A stretch of DNA of 64,000 bases, from the NCBI GenBank assembly GCA_015075165.1, contig JABTUY010000005.1, positions 372,001-436,000 on the forward strand. Reading direction: 5' to 3'. Position numbers and translations under genes: made by a program. The DNA comes from Ideonella sp. (GTDB taxonomy: Bacteria; Pseudomonadota; Gammaproteobacteria; Burkholderiales; Burkholderiaceae_C). Positions 32,535-41,673 of the stretch are shown one piece after another; the first letter of the stretch is position 1; each line of letters begins with the position of its first letter. The notes below the pieces were generated by a model that was not told where the DNA came from, searched no databases, and saw nothing but the letters and a program-made list of their open reading frames with translations.

Positions 32535-34811
32535 CTACGGCTTGACGCGCCACACGCGCAGCACCGGCGGGCAGCGGCGCAGCGTGCGCAGCGTGTCGGC
32601 CAGGTGCAGGCGGTCGCGCAGCGAGATCAGCAGCTTCAGCTCGGTGGTTTCCGACGCGCGGTCTTCGCCCATGTCGATGTGTGTGATGTCGGCCTGCGAT
32701 GCGCTGACCGCACCGGCCACCTGGGCGAGCACGCCCTTGCCGTTGCGCACCAGCACCGTCACCGCGGTCTCGAACGTGCGCAGCGGCTCCTCGGCCCATT
32801 CCACCGCCATCCAGCGCTCGGGGTCGCGCTCGGCCAGGCGCTTGCCGACCCGGCAATCGGCGGTGTGCACCACCAGGCCCTCGCCGCGGCCGAGGTAGCC
32901 GACGATGGTGTCGCCCGGAATCGGCCGGCAGCAGGTGGCCAGCTGCAGCGAGGCGCCTTCGCTGCCATCGACCATCACCAGCGCGTGCGAAGGCGTGCTG
33001 TCATCGTGGCCGTAGCGGCCGAGCGTCAGCGTCACCGCGTCGGGCCGGGCGCCTTGCTCGGTCATCAGGCGCGCCAGCCGCTTGGCGACGATCGACGCGA
33101 TCTTCCTGCCGATCGCGATGTCGGTCAGCAGCTCGCCGCGGGTGCGGTTGCCGCTCCAGCGGATCAGCTGTTGCCACAGCGCGTGGCCGGCGGCATCGGC
33201 CTCGCCGGTGGGCGGCGGCTGCAGGCCCTCGGCGCGCAGCGCCTGCGTCAGCAGCTTCTCGCCGAGCGCGCGCGACTCCTCCAGCTCCATCGTCTTCAGG
33301 TGGTGGCGGATCTTCGAGCGTGCGCGGCCGGTGCGCACGAAGTTCAGCCACGCAGGGTTGGGACGTGCGCCGGGCGCGGTGACGATCTCGACCACGTCGC
33401 CCGAGTGCAGCTCGGTGCGCAGCGCCACCGGTTCGTTGTTGATGCGCGCCGCCACGGTGCGGTCGCCGACATCGGAGTGGATCGCGTAGGCGAAGTCCAC
33501 CGGCGTGGCACCGCGCGGCAGCGAGAGGATCTTGCTGCGCGGCGTGAACACGTAGACCTCGTCGGGCACGAGGTCGATCTTCACGTGCTCGAGGAACTCG
33601 GCCGAATCGCGCGTCTCGTCCTGGATGTCGAGCAGCGACTGCAACCACATCGAGCCCAGGTGCTGCGCCTCGTCGGCATCCTTGTCCTTGGCCTTGTAGA
33701 GCCAGTGCGCCGCGATGCCCGACTCGGCCACCGCGTGCATCGGCACGGTGCGGATCTGGAACTCCACCGCGGTGCCCAGCGGGCTGACCAGCGTGGTGTG
33801 CAGCGACTGGTAGCCGTTGAGCTTGGGGATCGCGATGTAGTCCTTGAAGCGGCCGGGCACCGGCTTGTAGAGCTGGTGCAGCACGCCGAGCGCGAGGTAG
33901 CACTCGTTGAGCGAGCCGACGACGATGCGAAAGCCGAAGATGTCGCTCATCTGCGCGAAGCTGGTGTGCTTTTCGCGCATCTTCCGGTAGATGGAGTAGG
34001 TGGTCTTCTCGCGCCCGCCGACCTGCACCTTGATCTTGGCCGCCGCGAACGCGCGCAGCACCTCCTGCTCGACGCGCTCGACGATGTCGCGCCGGTGGCC
34101 GCGCGCGCGCTGCAGCGCCTTCTCGAGCGCGGCATGGCGCCACGGATGCAGGCACGCGAACGACAGCTCCTGCAGCTCGCGAAACGTCTGGTTCAGACCG
34201 AGCCGGTGCGCGATCGGCGCGTAGATCTCGAGCGTCTCGCGCGCCATGCGCAGTCGCCGCTCCGGCGCGATCGCCTGCACCGTGCGCATGTTGTGCAACC
34301 GATCGGCCAGCTTGATCAGGATGACGCGCACGTCGCGCGCCATCGCCAGCAGCATCTTGCGAAACGATTCGGCCTGGCCCTCTTCGCGGGTCGAGAACCG
34401 CAGCTTGTCGAGCTTGGTCAGGCCGTCGACCAGGTCGGCCGTCGGCGCGCCGAAGCGCTCGATCAGCGCCGGCTTGGTGATGCCGCAGTCTTCCATCGCA
34501 TCGTGCATCAGCGCGGCCATCACCGCCTGCGCGTCGAGCCGCCAGTCGGCCACCAGGCCGGCCACCGCGATCGGGTGCGTGATGTACGGCTCGCCGCTGG
34601 CACGGAACTGCCCCAGGTGCGCCTCGTCGGCGAACTTGAACGCCTCGCGCACCTGCTTCAGCTCGGGCTTGCCGAGGTAGCCCAGCTTGTCCAGCAGCGC
34701 CGCGAACGACGCCGCCTGCGGCTTCGGTGCGGCCGGCGCCGCGGTGGTCACGCGCTGGAACCCCTGCAGCGCGGACGGCAGCAGTTCGGCGGCGAACGAG
34801 CGAATGCCCAT
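32535..34811 (-). CDS. spoT: Bifunctional (p)ppGpp synthase/hydrolase SpoT
   Basis: A 758-residue RelA/SpoT homologue. The N-terminal hydrolase domain keeps its catalytic His-Asp (MHDAMED, residues 103-104). The synthetase domain has RFKDYIAIPKLNGYQSLHTT, and the TGS (VFTPRSKILSLPRGATPVDFAYAIH), zinc-finger/CC (CCRPIPGDTIVGYLGRGEGL) and C-terminal ACT domains follow. Intact HD residues argue for SpoT rather than RelA. It sets alarmone levels in starvation. The ATG at 34811 gives the conserved length. In many betaproteobacteria it follows rpoZ; here a LysR/TRAP cassette separates the two. Confidence 0.93.
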   Translation of the reverse strand: MGIRSFAAELLPSALQGFQRVTTAAPAAPKPQAASFAALLDKLGYLGKPELKQVREAFKFADEAHLGQFRASGEPYITHPIAVAGLVADWRLDAQAVMAALMHDAMEDCGITKPALIERFGAPTADLVDGLTKLDKLRFSTREEGQAESFRKMLLAMARDVRVILIKLADRLHNMRTVQAIAPERRLRMARETLEIYAPIAHRLGLNQTFRELQELSFACLHPWRHAALEKALQRARGHRRDIVERVEQEVLRAFAAAKIKVQVGGREKTTYSIYRKMREKHTSFAQMSDIFGFRIVVGSLNECYLALGVLHQLYKPVPGRFKDYIAIPKLNGYQSLHTTLVSPLGTAVEFQIRTVPMHAVAESGIAAHWLYKAKDKDADEAQHLGSMWLQSLLDIQDETRDSAEFLEHVKIDLVPDEVYVFTPRSKILSLPRGATPVDFAYAIHSDVGDRTVAARINNEPVALRTELHSGDVVEIVTAPGARPNPAWLNFVRTGRARSKIRHHLKTMELEESRALGEKLLTQALRAEGLQPPPTGEADAAGHALWQQLIRWSGNRTRGELLTDIAIGRKIASIVAKRLARLMTEQGARPDAVTLTLGRYGHDDSTPSHALVMVDGSEGASLQLATCCRPIPGDTIVGYLGRGEGLVVHTADCRVGKRLAERDPERWMAVEWAEEPLRTFETAVTVLVRNGKGVLAQVAGAVSASQADITHIDMGEDRASETTELKLLISLRDRLHLADTLRTLRRCPPVLRVWRVKP

Positions 34812-34816
34812 GACCC

Positions 34817-34822
34817 ACTTTA
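34817..34822 (-). promoter_or_regulatory. Candidate -10 element of spoT
   Basis: On the minus strand TAAAGT ends 5 nt before the ATG at 34811. This suggests that spoT has its own promoter, as expected now that rpoZ is 4.4 kb away. Confidence 0.35.
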
Positions 34823-34949
34823 GCGCGGTTCGCGGTGCGGCCGCGCTGCCGCGCGGCCGCACCTGTGCGCGTGGCGGGGGTGTTGCGGACTATGTCGCTA
34901 CACGGCCACCGCGCCGCGCAACGGCTCGCGCGGCGACGCCATCGGATAC

Positions 34950-35936
34950 CTACACCGTCACGGCCTCGCCTTGGTGAACACCGGCGCCACTGCGGTGCGG
35001 ATCGCGATGCGGCGTGGCGTGGTTCGCAGCGGTGGCTTGCGCGGCCAGGTCGCGCAGCGCCTGCACCAGCATCGCCGCCGGCGTCGGCAGCGTGCCTTCG
35101 CGGCGCCGGAACACCGCCAGCGTGCGCAGGCACACCGCATCGGCCAGCGGCAGCGGTGCGATCAGGCCGGCCATGCGCTCGGCGTCGCAGATCGGCTCGG
35201 CCATCCATGACACGAAGCCGGCGCGCGTGATCAGGCTCTTGAGCACGGTGATCGAGCGCGTCTCGACGAGCACGTTCGGCAGGCCCAGACCGTGTGCGGC
35301 GAACACCTGCTGCAGGTGCATGAACGGCTCGGTGCCGCGCGGCGGCATCGCCCACTTCTCGTGCAGCGTGTCGGCCAGCGACAGCGCCGTGCGGCGCTGC
35401 AGCGGATGACCGCACGACGCGACGATGAAGCTGCGATCCTGCCATTGGCAATCGGCGATGGCGCAGAGGTCGTCGCTGTCGGGCTTGGCGACGTCGAGCG
35501 CGAGATCGATCTCGCGCGCGACCAGGGCGCGCGCCAGCGCGTCCCACACGCCCTCGACGACCGTCACGCGCAGGTTGGACCAGCGGCGCAGCGTGCGCTC
35601 GATCGCCATCGGCAGCACCACGCTGGCCGCGCTGCCGATCGCACCGACCCGGATTGTGCCCTTGGCCAGGCCGCGCTGTGCCGCGATCTCCTCGGCCGCG
35701 AGCTCGGATTCGCGCTGCATCAGCCGCGCATGCGGCATCAGCGCCTCGCCGATCGGCGTCAGCGACATGCCGCGGGCCAGGCGCTCGAACAGCGCGGCGC
35801 CCGCCCGCGCCTCGAGCCGTTTGATGCTGCGGCTGAGCGCGGGCTGCGTGATGTGCAACGCCTCGGCCGCGCGGCCGAGGCTGCCGTGCGTCGCCACGGC
35901 GAGGAAGGCGCTCAGTTGTCGTCCGTCGAAGGCCAT
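34950..35936 (-). CDS. LysR family regulator of the TRAP transporter
   Basis: A 328-residue LysR-type regulator. The winged helix is clear: FDGRQLSAFLAVATHGSLGRAAEALHITQPALSRSIKRLEARAG (residues 3-46). A periplasmic-binding-like effector domain follows, from about 92 to 300. The last 30 residues are poorly conserved. The ATG at 35936 fits the usual start, 10 residues before the first helix. It diverges from dctP with 232 bp between, so it probably activates the TRAP operon when its substrate is present. Confidence 0.9.
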   Translation of the reverse strand: MAFDGRQLSAFLAVATHGSLGRAAEALHITQPALSRSIKRLEARAGAALFERLARGMSLTPIGEALMPHARLMQRESELAAEEIAAQRGLAKGTIRVGAIGSAASVVLPMAIERTLRRWSNLRVTVVEGVWDALARALVAREIDLALDVAKPDSDDLCAIADCQWQDRSFIVASCGHPLQRRTALSLADTLHEKWAMPPRGTEPFMHLQQVFAAHGLGLPNVLVETRSITVLKSLITRAGFVSWMAEPICDAERMAGLIAPLPLADAVCLRTLAVFRRREGTLPTPAAMLVQALRDLAAQATAANHATPHRDPHRSGAGVHQGEAVTV

Positions 35937-35941
35937 GCCGG

Positions 35942-35970
35942 AACGTAATGGCTTCGGCTGCAAAAGGCAA
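35942..35970 (-). promoter_or_regulatory. Candidate promoter of the LysR gene
   Basis: On the minus strand TTGCCT (35970-35965), a 17-bp spacer and TACGTT (35947-35942) precede the ATG at 35936 by only 5 nt. No Shine-Dalgarno is present. Confidence 0.45.
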
Positions 35971-36063
35971 TTTCCAAGCAAGCCCGAATCCCGCAGACTT
36001 GACCGCCGCCAAGCGGCGACACCCTGGGGGAATCCCGCATGCGGCCCGCGCGCGGTAATCCAC

Positions 36064-36073
36064 TAACATGTTA
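36064..36073. promoter_or_regulatory. AT-rich palindrome, possible operator
   Basis: TAACATGTTA is a perfect 10-bp palindrome in an AT-rich island between the divergent LysR and dctP genes, 95 bp before the dctP ATG. It is a candidate binding site for the LysR protein or another regulator. Confidence 0.35.
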
Positions 36074-36168
36074 ATCATCACGCCGGGCTCACCACGCTCG
36101 GGGCCTCGCTGCCCCTGCACCACCGCTTCACCGACGACCCGGAATCACTGACACATGGAGGCATCACG

Positions 36169-37200
36169 ATGATCGGTTCCAAGACTCGCATTGCGTTCGC
36201 GCTGGCGGCCACACTGGCCGGCGGCGCCCAGGCGCAACAGGTGGTGCTGAAGGTGCACCACTTCCTGCCGGCCACGTCGAGCGCGCAGGTGCGCCTGATC
36301 CAGCCCTGGTGCGACAAGATCGCCAAGGAATCCGGCGACAAGCTCAAGTGCCAGATCTACCCGTCGATGCAGCTCGGCGGCACGCCGGCGCAGCTGATGG
36401 ACCAGGCGCGCGACGGCGTGGCCGACATCGTCTGGAGCGTGCCCACCTACGCCGCCGGCCGCTTCACCAAGGCCGAGGTGTTCGAGCTGCCGTGGATGGC
36501 GGTGACGGCCAAGGCGTCGAGCCAGGCGCTGTGGACGTACACCCACAAGTACGCGATGGATGAGTTCAAGGGTGTGCACCTGCTGTGGATGCATATGCAC
36601 GACGGCGCGCTGTTCCACTTCGTGAGCAAGCGGCCGAAGACGCTCGAGGACATGAAGGGGTTGAAGATCCGCGCCGCCACGCGCAGCAACTCGCACATGC
36701 TCGCTGCGCTCGGCGCCACGCCGGTGCAGATGCCGCTGCCGAAGGTGCCCGATTCCTTGTCCAAGGGCATCGTCGACGGCGCGTCGGTGCCGTGGGAGGG
36801 CACGCCGGCGATCAAGCTGACGGAGATCGCGCCGTACTGCATCGACGTGCCGCCCGGCTCGCCGCGCATCTCGAACACGATCTTCGCGTTCGCGATGAAC
36901 CAGGCCAAGTACGACAGCCTGCCGCCCGATCTGAAGAAGGTGCTCGACGCCAACAGCGGCCTGGCCACCTCGGCGTGGGCCGGCGAGGTCGGTTTCGATG
37001 CGATCGTCGAGCCGTTCAAGAAGGCCGCGAAGGAGCGTGGCAACACGCTGGCCTATCTCACCGACGCCGAGTACCAGCGCTGGGTGAAGGCCACCGAGAC
37101 GGTCGATGACCAGTGGATCAAGGAGGCCAACGCCAAGGGCGCCGACGGCAAGAAGCTGCTCGAGGAAGCCAAGGCGCTCGTCAAGCAGTACGGCAAGTGA
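36169..37200 (+). CDS. dctP: TRAP transporter solute-binding protein (DctP family)
   Basis: A 343-residue periplasmic binding protein. A signal peptide (MIGSKTRIAFALAATLAGGAQA, cleaved before QQV) is followed by a DctP fold: LKVHHFLPATSSAQ, YPSMQLGGTPAQLMDQARDG, the conserved Arg in MKGLKIRAATRSN that binds the ligand carboxylate, and VPWEGTPAIKL. GGAGG precedes the ATG at 36169. It delivers an organic acid to the DctQM permease encoded next. The stop overlaps the likely dctQ start (GTGA). The exact ligand is unknown. Confidence 0.92.
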   Translation: MIGSKTRIAFALAATLAGGAQAQQVVLKVHHFLPATSSAQVRLIQPWCDKIAKESGDKLKCQIYPSMQLGGTPAQLMDQARDGVADIVWSVPTYAAGRFTKAEVFELPWMAVTAKASSQALWTYTHKYAMDEFKGVHLLWMHMHDGALFHFVSKRPKTLEDMKGLKIRAATRSNSHMLAALGATPVQMPLPKVPDSLSKGIVDGASVPWEGTPAIKLTEIAPYCIDVPPGSPRISNTIFAFAMNQAKYDSLPPDLKKVLDANSGLATSAWAGEVGFDAIVEPFKKAAKERGNTLAYLTDAEYQRWVKATETVDDQWIKEANAKGADGKKLLEEAKALVKQYGK

Positions 37201-37730
37201 GCGTCGCACCAGCGACCGAGCGCGCGCCGATGCGCGCGCTCCACCTGGCCTGCGACATCAGTGCCGGCATCGGTTGCACCACGCTGGTCGCGATGGCCAC
37301 GATCACCGTGGTCAGCGTGCTCGGGCGCGCGCTGTTCTCGCACCCGATCCAGGGCGACGTCGAACTGGTGCAACTCGGCTGCGCGGTGTGCGTGGCGTCG
37401 TTCCTGCCGTACACGCAGTTCCGCCACGGCAACATCATCGTCGACTTCTTCACCACCCGCGCCAGCGAGCGCACGCGCACGGCGCTCGACGGTTTCGGCA
37501 CGCTGCTGTACGCGCTGATGATGGCGCTGATCTGCTGGCGCGTCGCCGCCGGCGGGCTGCGCGCGCACGAGGATCAGGAGACCTCGCCGCTGATGGAGAT
37601 CCCGATCTGGGTCCCCTACCTGCTGATGCTGCCCGGCCTCGCGCTCGGCGCGCTGCTCGGCTTCGTGCAGACGGCGGAGCACTTCGGCGCCGTGCGGCGC
37701 GCAGCGTCGACCGCGGCGGCCGGTCGATGA
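37197..37730 (+). CDS. dctQ: TRAP transporter small permease (DctQ family)
   Basis: A 177-residue four-helix membrane protein, with ELVQLGCAVCVASFLPYTQFRHGNIIVDFF as its family hallmark. The GTG at 37197 overlaps the dctP stop (GTGA); an ATG at 37230 is an alternative with a shorter N-terminus. It is the small integral subunit joining DctP and DctM. Confidence 0.85.
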   Translation: MSVAPATERAPMRALHLACDISAGIGCTTLVAMATITVVSVLGRALFSHPIQGDVELVQLGCAVCVASFLPYTQFRHGNIIVDFFTTRASERTRTALDGFGTLLYALMMALICWRVAAGGLRAHEDQETSPLMEIPIWVPYLLMLPGLALGALLGFVQTAEHFGAVRRAASTAAAGR

Positions 37731-37767
37731 GCGCCGCTTGCCTGCGGTGCGCCGGAGGGGGTGCTCG

Positions 37768-39093
37768 ATGAGCACGATGGGGATCGGCTTGTCGCTGTTC
37801 GGCGCCATGCTGGTGCTGATGGCGCTGCGCGTGCCGATCGCGGTGTCGATGTTCGTGCCGGGTGCGGTCGGCTACATCCTGCTGTCGGGCTGGCCGCACC
37901 TGCTGGCGCACCTGAAGGGCGCGGTCTACGGCCGCGTGTCGGGCTACGACCTGTCGGTGATTCCGCTGTTCATGCTGATGGGCGCGCTGGCCGTCAACGG
38001 CGGCTTGTCGCGCGCGCTGTTCGAATTCGCCAACGCGCTGCTCGGGCGCTTTCGCGGCGGCATGGCGATGGCCGGCGTGCTGGCCTGCGCCGCGTTCGGT
38101 GCGATCTCGGGCTCGACGGTGGCCACCACCGCCACCATCGCGCAGGTGGCGTACCCGGAGATGCGCCGGCTCAAGTGCAGCGGCCGCCTGGCCACCGCGG
38201 CGCTGGCCACCGGCGGCACGATGGGCATCTTGTTGCCGCCGTCGGTGACGCTGCTGGTCTACGCCATCCTGACCGAGCAGAACATCACCCGCATCTTTCT
38301 CGCCGCTTACGTGCCGGCGCTGTTGGCCGCGGCCGGCTACATCCTGGCCATCGCGGTGTACGTGCGACTCAAGCCCGAGCATGCGCCGTCGGCGCAGGCC
38401 ATCGCGTCGGGCGAGGTGTTGCGCACCGCCAAGCGGGTGTGGCCGATCGTGCTGATCTTCCTGGCCGTGTTCGGCGGCATCTACGGCGGCGTGTTCACGC
38501 CCACCGAGGGCGCCGCGATCGGCACCATTCTCACGTTCGTCGCCGCGCTGGTGAAGGGCGAGATGACGGCGGCCAAGGCGCTCGAATCGGTGCGCACCAC
38601 GGCGATGACCAGCGGCATGATCTTCATGATCTTCCTCGGCGCCGACATGATCAACGCCTCGCTGGCGTTGTCGCAGCTGCCGGTGCAACTGGCCGATCTG
38701 ATCGCCGAGGCCAAGATCTCGCCGGTGCTGGTGATGGCGCTGATCATGGTCTTCTACATCATCCTCGGCTGCGTGATGGACGAGATGAGCATGATCCTGC
38801 TCACCGTGCCGGTGATCTTCCCGGTGATCCTCGGGCTCGATTTCTACGGCCTCGGCCCGGTCGACAAGGCGATGTGGTTCGGCATCCTGATTCTCACCGT
38901 GTGCGAGATCGGCATGATCTTCCCGCCGGTGGGCCTGAACGTGTACATCATGAACGGCCTGGCCAAGGACGTGCCGATGATCGAAACCTACAAAGGGGTT
39001 GCGCCGTTCCTGATCACCGACTTCATCCGCCTCGCGCTGCTGATCGCCTTCCCGGGCCTCACGCTGTGGCTGGTGCACTGGGTCACCCGGTAG
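37768..39093 (+). CDS. dctM: TRAP transporter large permease (DctM family)
   Basis: A 441-residue, roughly 12-helix permease. Family segments include SGYDLSVIPLFMLMGALAVNGGLS, FGAISGSTVATTATIAQVAYPEM, GTMGILLPPSVTLLVYAILTEQ and the closing FPPVGLNVYIMNGLAKD. It couples solute uptake to the sodium gradient. The ATG at 37768 has GGAGGGGG upstream. It ends at a strong hairpin (39117-39140), which closes the operon. Confidence 0.93.
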   Translation: MSTMGIGLSLFGAMLVLMALRVPIAVSMFVPGAVGYILLSGWPHLLAHLKGAVYGRVSGYDLSVIPLFMLMGALAVNGGLSRALFEFANALLGRFRGGMAMAGVLACAAFGAISGSTVATTATIAQVAYPEMRRLKCSGRLATAALATGGTMGILLPPSVTLLVYAILTEQNITRIFLAAYVPALLAAAGYILAIAVYVRLKPEHAPSAQAIASGEVLRTAKRVWPIVLIFLAVFGGIYGGVFTPTEGAAIGTILTFVAALVKGEMTAAKALESVRTTAMTSGMIFMIFLGADMINASLALSQLPVQLADLIAEAKISPVLVMALIMVFYIILGCVMDEMSMILLTVPVIFPVILGLDFYGLGPVDKAMWFGILILTVCEIGMIFPPVGLNVYIMNGLAKDVPMIETYKGVAPFLITDFIRLALLIAFPGLTLWLVHWVTR

Positions 39094-39116
39094 CCGCAGC
39101 CGCCGCCGAAAGCACA

Positions 39117-39140
39117 CAAGGGCGCCTCTCGGCGCCCTTG
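39117..39140. terminator. Intrinsic terminator between dctM and rpoZ
   Basis: A perfect 10-bp stem (CAAGGGCGCC with GGCGCCCTTG) around the loop TCTC, followed by TTCGTT on the plus strand. It lies between the convergent dctM and rpoZ genes and may serve both. Confidence 0.75.
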
Positions 39141-39184
39141 TTCGTTGCTGCCGCAACCCGCGTGCGGGGATGCGGACGGGCCGG

Positions 39185-39388
39185 TCAGATCGGCACGCGG
39201 CGCAGCATCTCGACGCCGACCTCGCCGGCCGCGATCTCGCGCAGCGCGGTCACGCCGGGCTTGTTCTTGCTGTCGATCTTCGGCGCGTGACCCTGGCTCA
39301 GCATGCGCGCGCGGTAGGTGGCGGCCAGCACGAGCTGGAAGCGGTTGGGCACCTTGTGCAGGCAGTCTTCGACGGTGATGCGGGCCAT
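39185..39388 (-). CDS. rpoZ: RNA polymerase omega subunit
   Basis: A 67-residue omega subunit starting [28 protein letters not shown], the standard motif of this family. It aids assembly of RNA polymerase and contributes to a ppGpp binding site. It lies 34 bp after gmk on the same strand. AAGGAAGG stands about 12 nt before its ATG. Confidence 0.95.
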   Translation of the reverse strand: MARITVEDCLHKVPNRFQLVLAATYRARMLSQGHAPKIDSKNKPGVTALREIAAGEVGVEMLRRVPI

Positions 39389-39422
39389 TGCAGGGAACCT
39401 TCCTTGGTGAATGCCGAGCCGA

Positions 39423-40079
39423 TCAGAGCAGATCGAGCGCCTTGAATACTTGGGATTTGTTGCGCCGCTGCGCGGCGAACTTCAACCGCTGCGAATGCAC
39501 GACCGTTTTCAGGTCGAACAGCGCGGTCTCGAACAGGGCGTTGATTATAACGAAGTCGAAGTGCCGGGCCTGCGCCACCTCGACGCGCGCGTTGGCCATG
39601 CGCGTGTCGATCACCGGCGCCGCGTCCTCGCCGCGGCGCAGCAGCCGCTGGCGCAGTTCGTCCCAGCTCGGCGGCAGGATGAAGATCAGCACCGCGTGCG
39701 CGAACAGCCGCTTGATCTGCAGCGCGCCTTGCCAGTCGATCTCGAGCACCACGTCTTCGCCGGCGGCGAGCCGCGATTCGACGCCGGCGCGCGAGGTGCC
39801 GTACAGGTGGCCGTGCACCTCGGCCCACTCGAAGAACTCGCCGCGCCCGACCATCGCGCGAAAGCGCGCCTCGTCGATGAACCAGTATTCGCGGCCGTCG
39901 TGCTCCTGCCCGCGCGGCGCGCGCGTGGTGTGCGAGACCGACACCGCCAGGTGCGAATCGAGTTCGAGCAGCGCGTTCACCAGGCTCGACTTGCCGGCGC
40001 CGCTGGGGGCGGCGACGACGAACAGGTTGCCCGGCGTCTCGATGCGGGCGTCGGCGTCGATGGCTGCGGCATGGCTCAC
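39423..40079 (-). CDS. gmk: Guanylate kinase
   Basis: A 218-residue GMP kinase (GMP + ATP to GDP + ADP). The P-loop [19 protein letters not shown], the GMP-binding segment [21 protein letters not shown] and the following [13 protein letters not shown] are all intact. The GTG at 40079 gives the normal length; a 12-residue N-terminal tail precedes the P-loop strand. TACACT lies 7 nt upstream. The gmk-rpoZ pair is a conserved neighbour set. Confidence 0.94.
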   Translation of the reverse strand: MSHAAAIDADARIETPGNLFVVAAPSGAGKSSLVNALLELDSHLAVSVSHTTRAPRGQEHDGREYWFIDEARFRAMVGRGEFFEWAEVHGHLYGTSRAGVESRLAAGEDVVLEIDWQGALQIKRLFAHAVLIFILPPSWDELRQRLLRRGEDAAPVIDTRMANARVEVAQARHFDFVIINALFETALFDLKTVVHSQRLKFAAQRRNKSQVFKALDLL

Positions 40080-40086
40080 ACGGCGA

Positions 40087-40092
40087 AGTGTA
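40087..40092 (-). promoter_or_regulatory. Candidate -10 element of gmk
   Basis: On the minus strand TACACT ends 7 nt before the GTG start at 40079. No Shine-Dalgarno is visible. Confidence 0.35.
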
Positions 40093-40191
40093 GGGCGCGG
40101 CCGGGGTGACTTCGGTTGCAGCGATGGCGAACAAAGTCGCGCACCCGTGCGTCGACCACGAGGGCCGCGCGCACCCGCGAGCCCACGCCCG

Positions 40192-41439
40192 TCAGTGTGG
40201 TGCCGCGCCGGCCACGCCGCCACCGGTCAACTGGCGCTCGATGCCGGCCTTCAGCAGGCGGCTCAGCCCGGGTGCGCGCTCGGCCACCGTCAGCACCGCG
40301 CGCCGGGCCAGCTTGGGCATTCGGCGCTCGTCGGTGAACAGCGTGACGATCGCATTGGTGCCGAGCCAGACCGGCAGCGTGGTGTGCCGGTGCTCGCGCT
40401 CGTAGGCCTGCAGTGCGCGCGGCCCGCCGATATCGCCTCCGCACCGGCGCTGCGCCGCCAGTTCGCGCGCCAGCACCTCGACGCCGTAGACGCCGAAGTT
40501 CCAGCCGTGCGCGGTGACCGGGTGCATGCCCACCGCAGCATCGCCGATCAGCGCGAAGCGGTGGCTGACGAAGCGCTGTGCATATACGCCCACCAGCGGG
40601 TAGTGGTGCCGCGGACCCGCGGCGTGCACCGCGCCCAGTCGGCCCTCTGCCTGGGCCTCGATGCGCGCGGCGAACTCGGCGTCGGACAGCGCCAGCCATT
40701 GCGGTGCCCGATCGGCGGGCAGCGTGACCACGGCCGACACGCGCTGGCCGTTCATCGGCAGCAGCGCCAGCGTGTTGCCGTAGCCGAAGCACTCCCAGGC
40801 CACGCCAGCGTGCGGCTGCGCATGGCCGACGCGGCCGACGACCACGCTGCGGCCGAAATCGTGCATCGCGGCCCCGATGCCGGCCAGCCGACGTGTCGCC
40901 GAGAAGCGGCTGTCGGCCGCGACCAGCAGCGGCGCCGCAAGGCGCCGCCCGTCGGCCAGTGTGACCGTCGCGCGCTGCGCTTCGCGCTCGACCGCGTCGA
41001 CGCGCGCGTCGCACAGCACCTGCACGCCGGGGCGCGCGGTGGCGGCGGCCCACGCGGCCTGCCGGATGCGGTGGTTCGGCACCAACCAGCCGAGCGGCTG
41101 GGCTCCGCCGCGGTGCGCGCCGTCGCGCTCGCCCGAGCCACGACCGAAGTGCAGCACCTGCGGCGAGCCACCGTCGACCACGCGCGCCTCGTTCAGCGGC
41201 GCAATTTCGGACGGATCGATGCGCGACCACAGGCCGAGCGCGTCCATCACGCGGCGGGCGCGGTGGGTGAGCGCGATCTCGCGGCCGTCCTCGGGCGGGT
41301 CCTCGAGCGCCACCTGCGGTTGCTGCTCGAGCAGCAACGCGTGCAGGCCGGCGTCGGCCAGCGCCGCGCCAAGGGCCAGCCCGGCCGGGCCGGCGCCGAC
41401 GACGAGCACGTCGGCGTCGAACGAATCGGATTGCGACAT
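40192..41439 (-). CDS. ubiM: UbiH/UbiM-family FAD-dependent ubiquinone hydroxylase
   Basis: A 415-residue flavoprotein monooxygenase. The N-terminal FAD loop is [21 protein letters not shown], the family segment [21 protein letters not shown] follows, and the second FAD motif is [38 protein letters not shown] is the form I associate with UbiM, a broad-specificity member of the UbiH/F/I ring hydroxylases of ubiquinone biosynthesis. Other UbiH-like proteins remain possible. The ATG at 41439 begins the fold. It is same-strand with gmk, 112 bp upstream of it, without an obvious functional link. Confidence 0.78.
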   Translation of the reverse strand: MSQSDSFDADVLVVGAGPAGLALGAALADAGLHALLLEQQPQVALEDPPEDGREIALTHRARRVMDALGLWSRIDPSEIAPLNEARVVDGGSPQVLHFGRGSGERDGAHRGGAQPLGWLVPNHRIRQAAWAAATARPGVQVLCDARVDAVEREAQRATVTLADGRRLAAPLLVAADSRFSATRRLAGIGAAMHDFGRSVVVGRVGHAQPHAGVAWECFGYGNTLALLPMNGQRVSAVVTLPADRAPQWLALSDAEFAARIEAQAEGRLGAVHAAGPRHHYPLVGVYAQRFVSHRFALIGDAAVGMHPVTAHGWNFGVYGVEVLARELAAQRRCGGDIGGPRALQAYEREHRHTTLPVWLGTNAIVTLFTDERRMPKLARRAVLTVAERAPGLSRLLKAGIERQLTGGGVAGAAPH

Positions 41440-41673
41440 GGCCCGATGCTGCGGCCTCGGTGCCCGCTGCAGCTTGACGACCGTCAGCTTGGGGTGGCGC
41501 GGGGGCCTCCCCGGGGCTGCGGCGTACGGCGTCCGGCGACGGCGCTGTGGCGTTGGCCGAGCGTGTGGGCGATGATCGAAATCGCCGATGGATCCGAACG
41601 AGATTTTGCGGTTTCCGCGCACCGGCCGCTTCAATAGCATCGCGGCTGTCTTGGCGTCACCCGAGGGGCAGGC

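Noticed and set aside
32535-34811. RelA identity for the alarmone enzyme
   Set aside because: The hydrolase His-Asp pair (103-104) is intact and the gene is near rpoZ, gmk and greB, as for SpoT.
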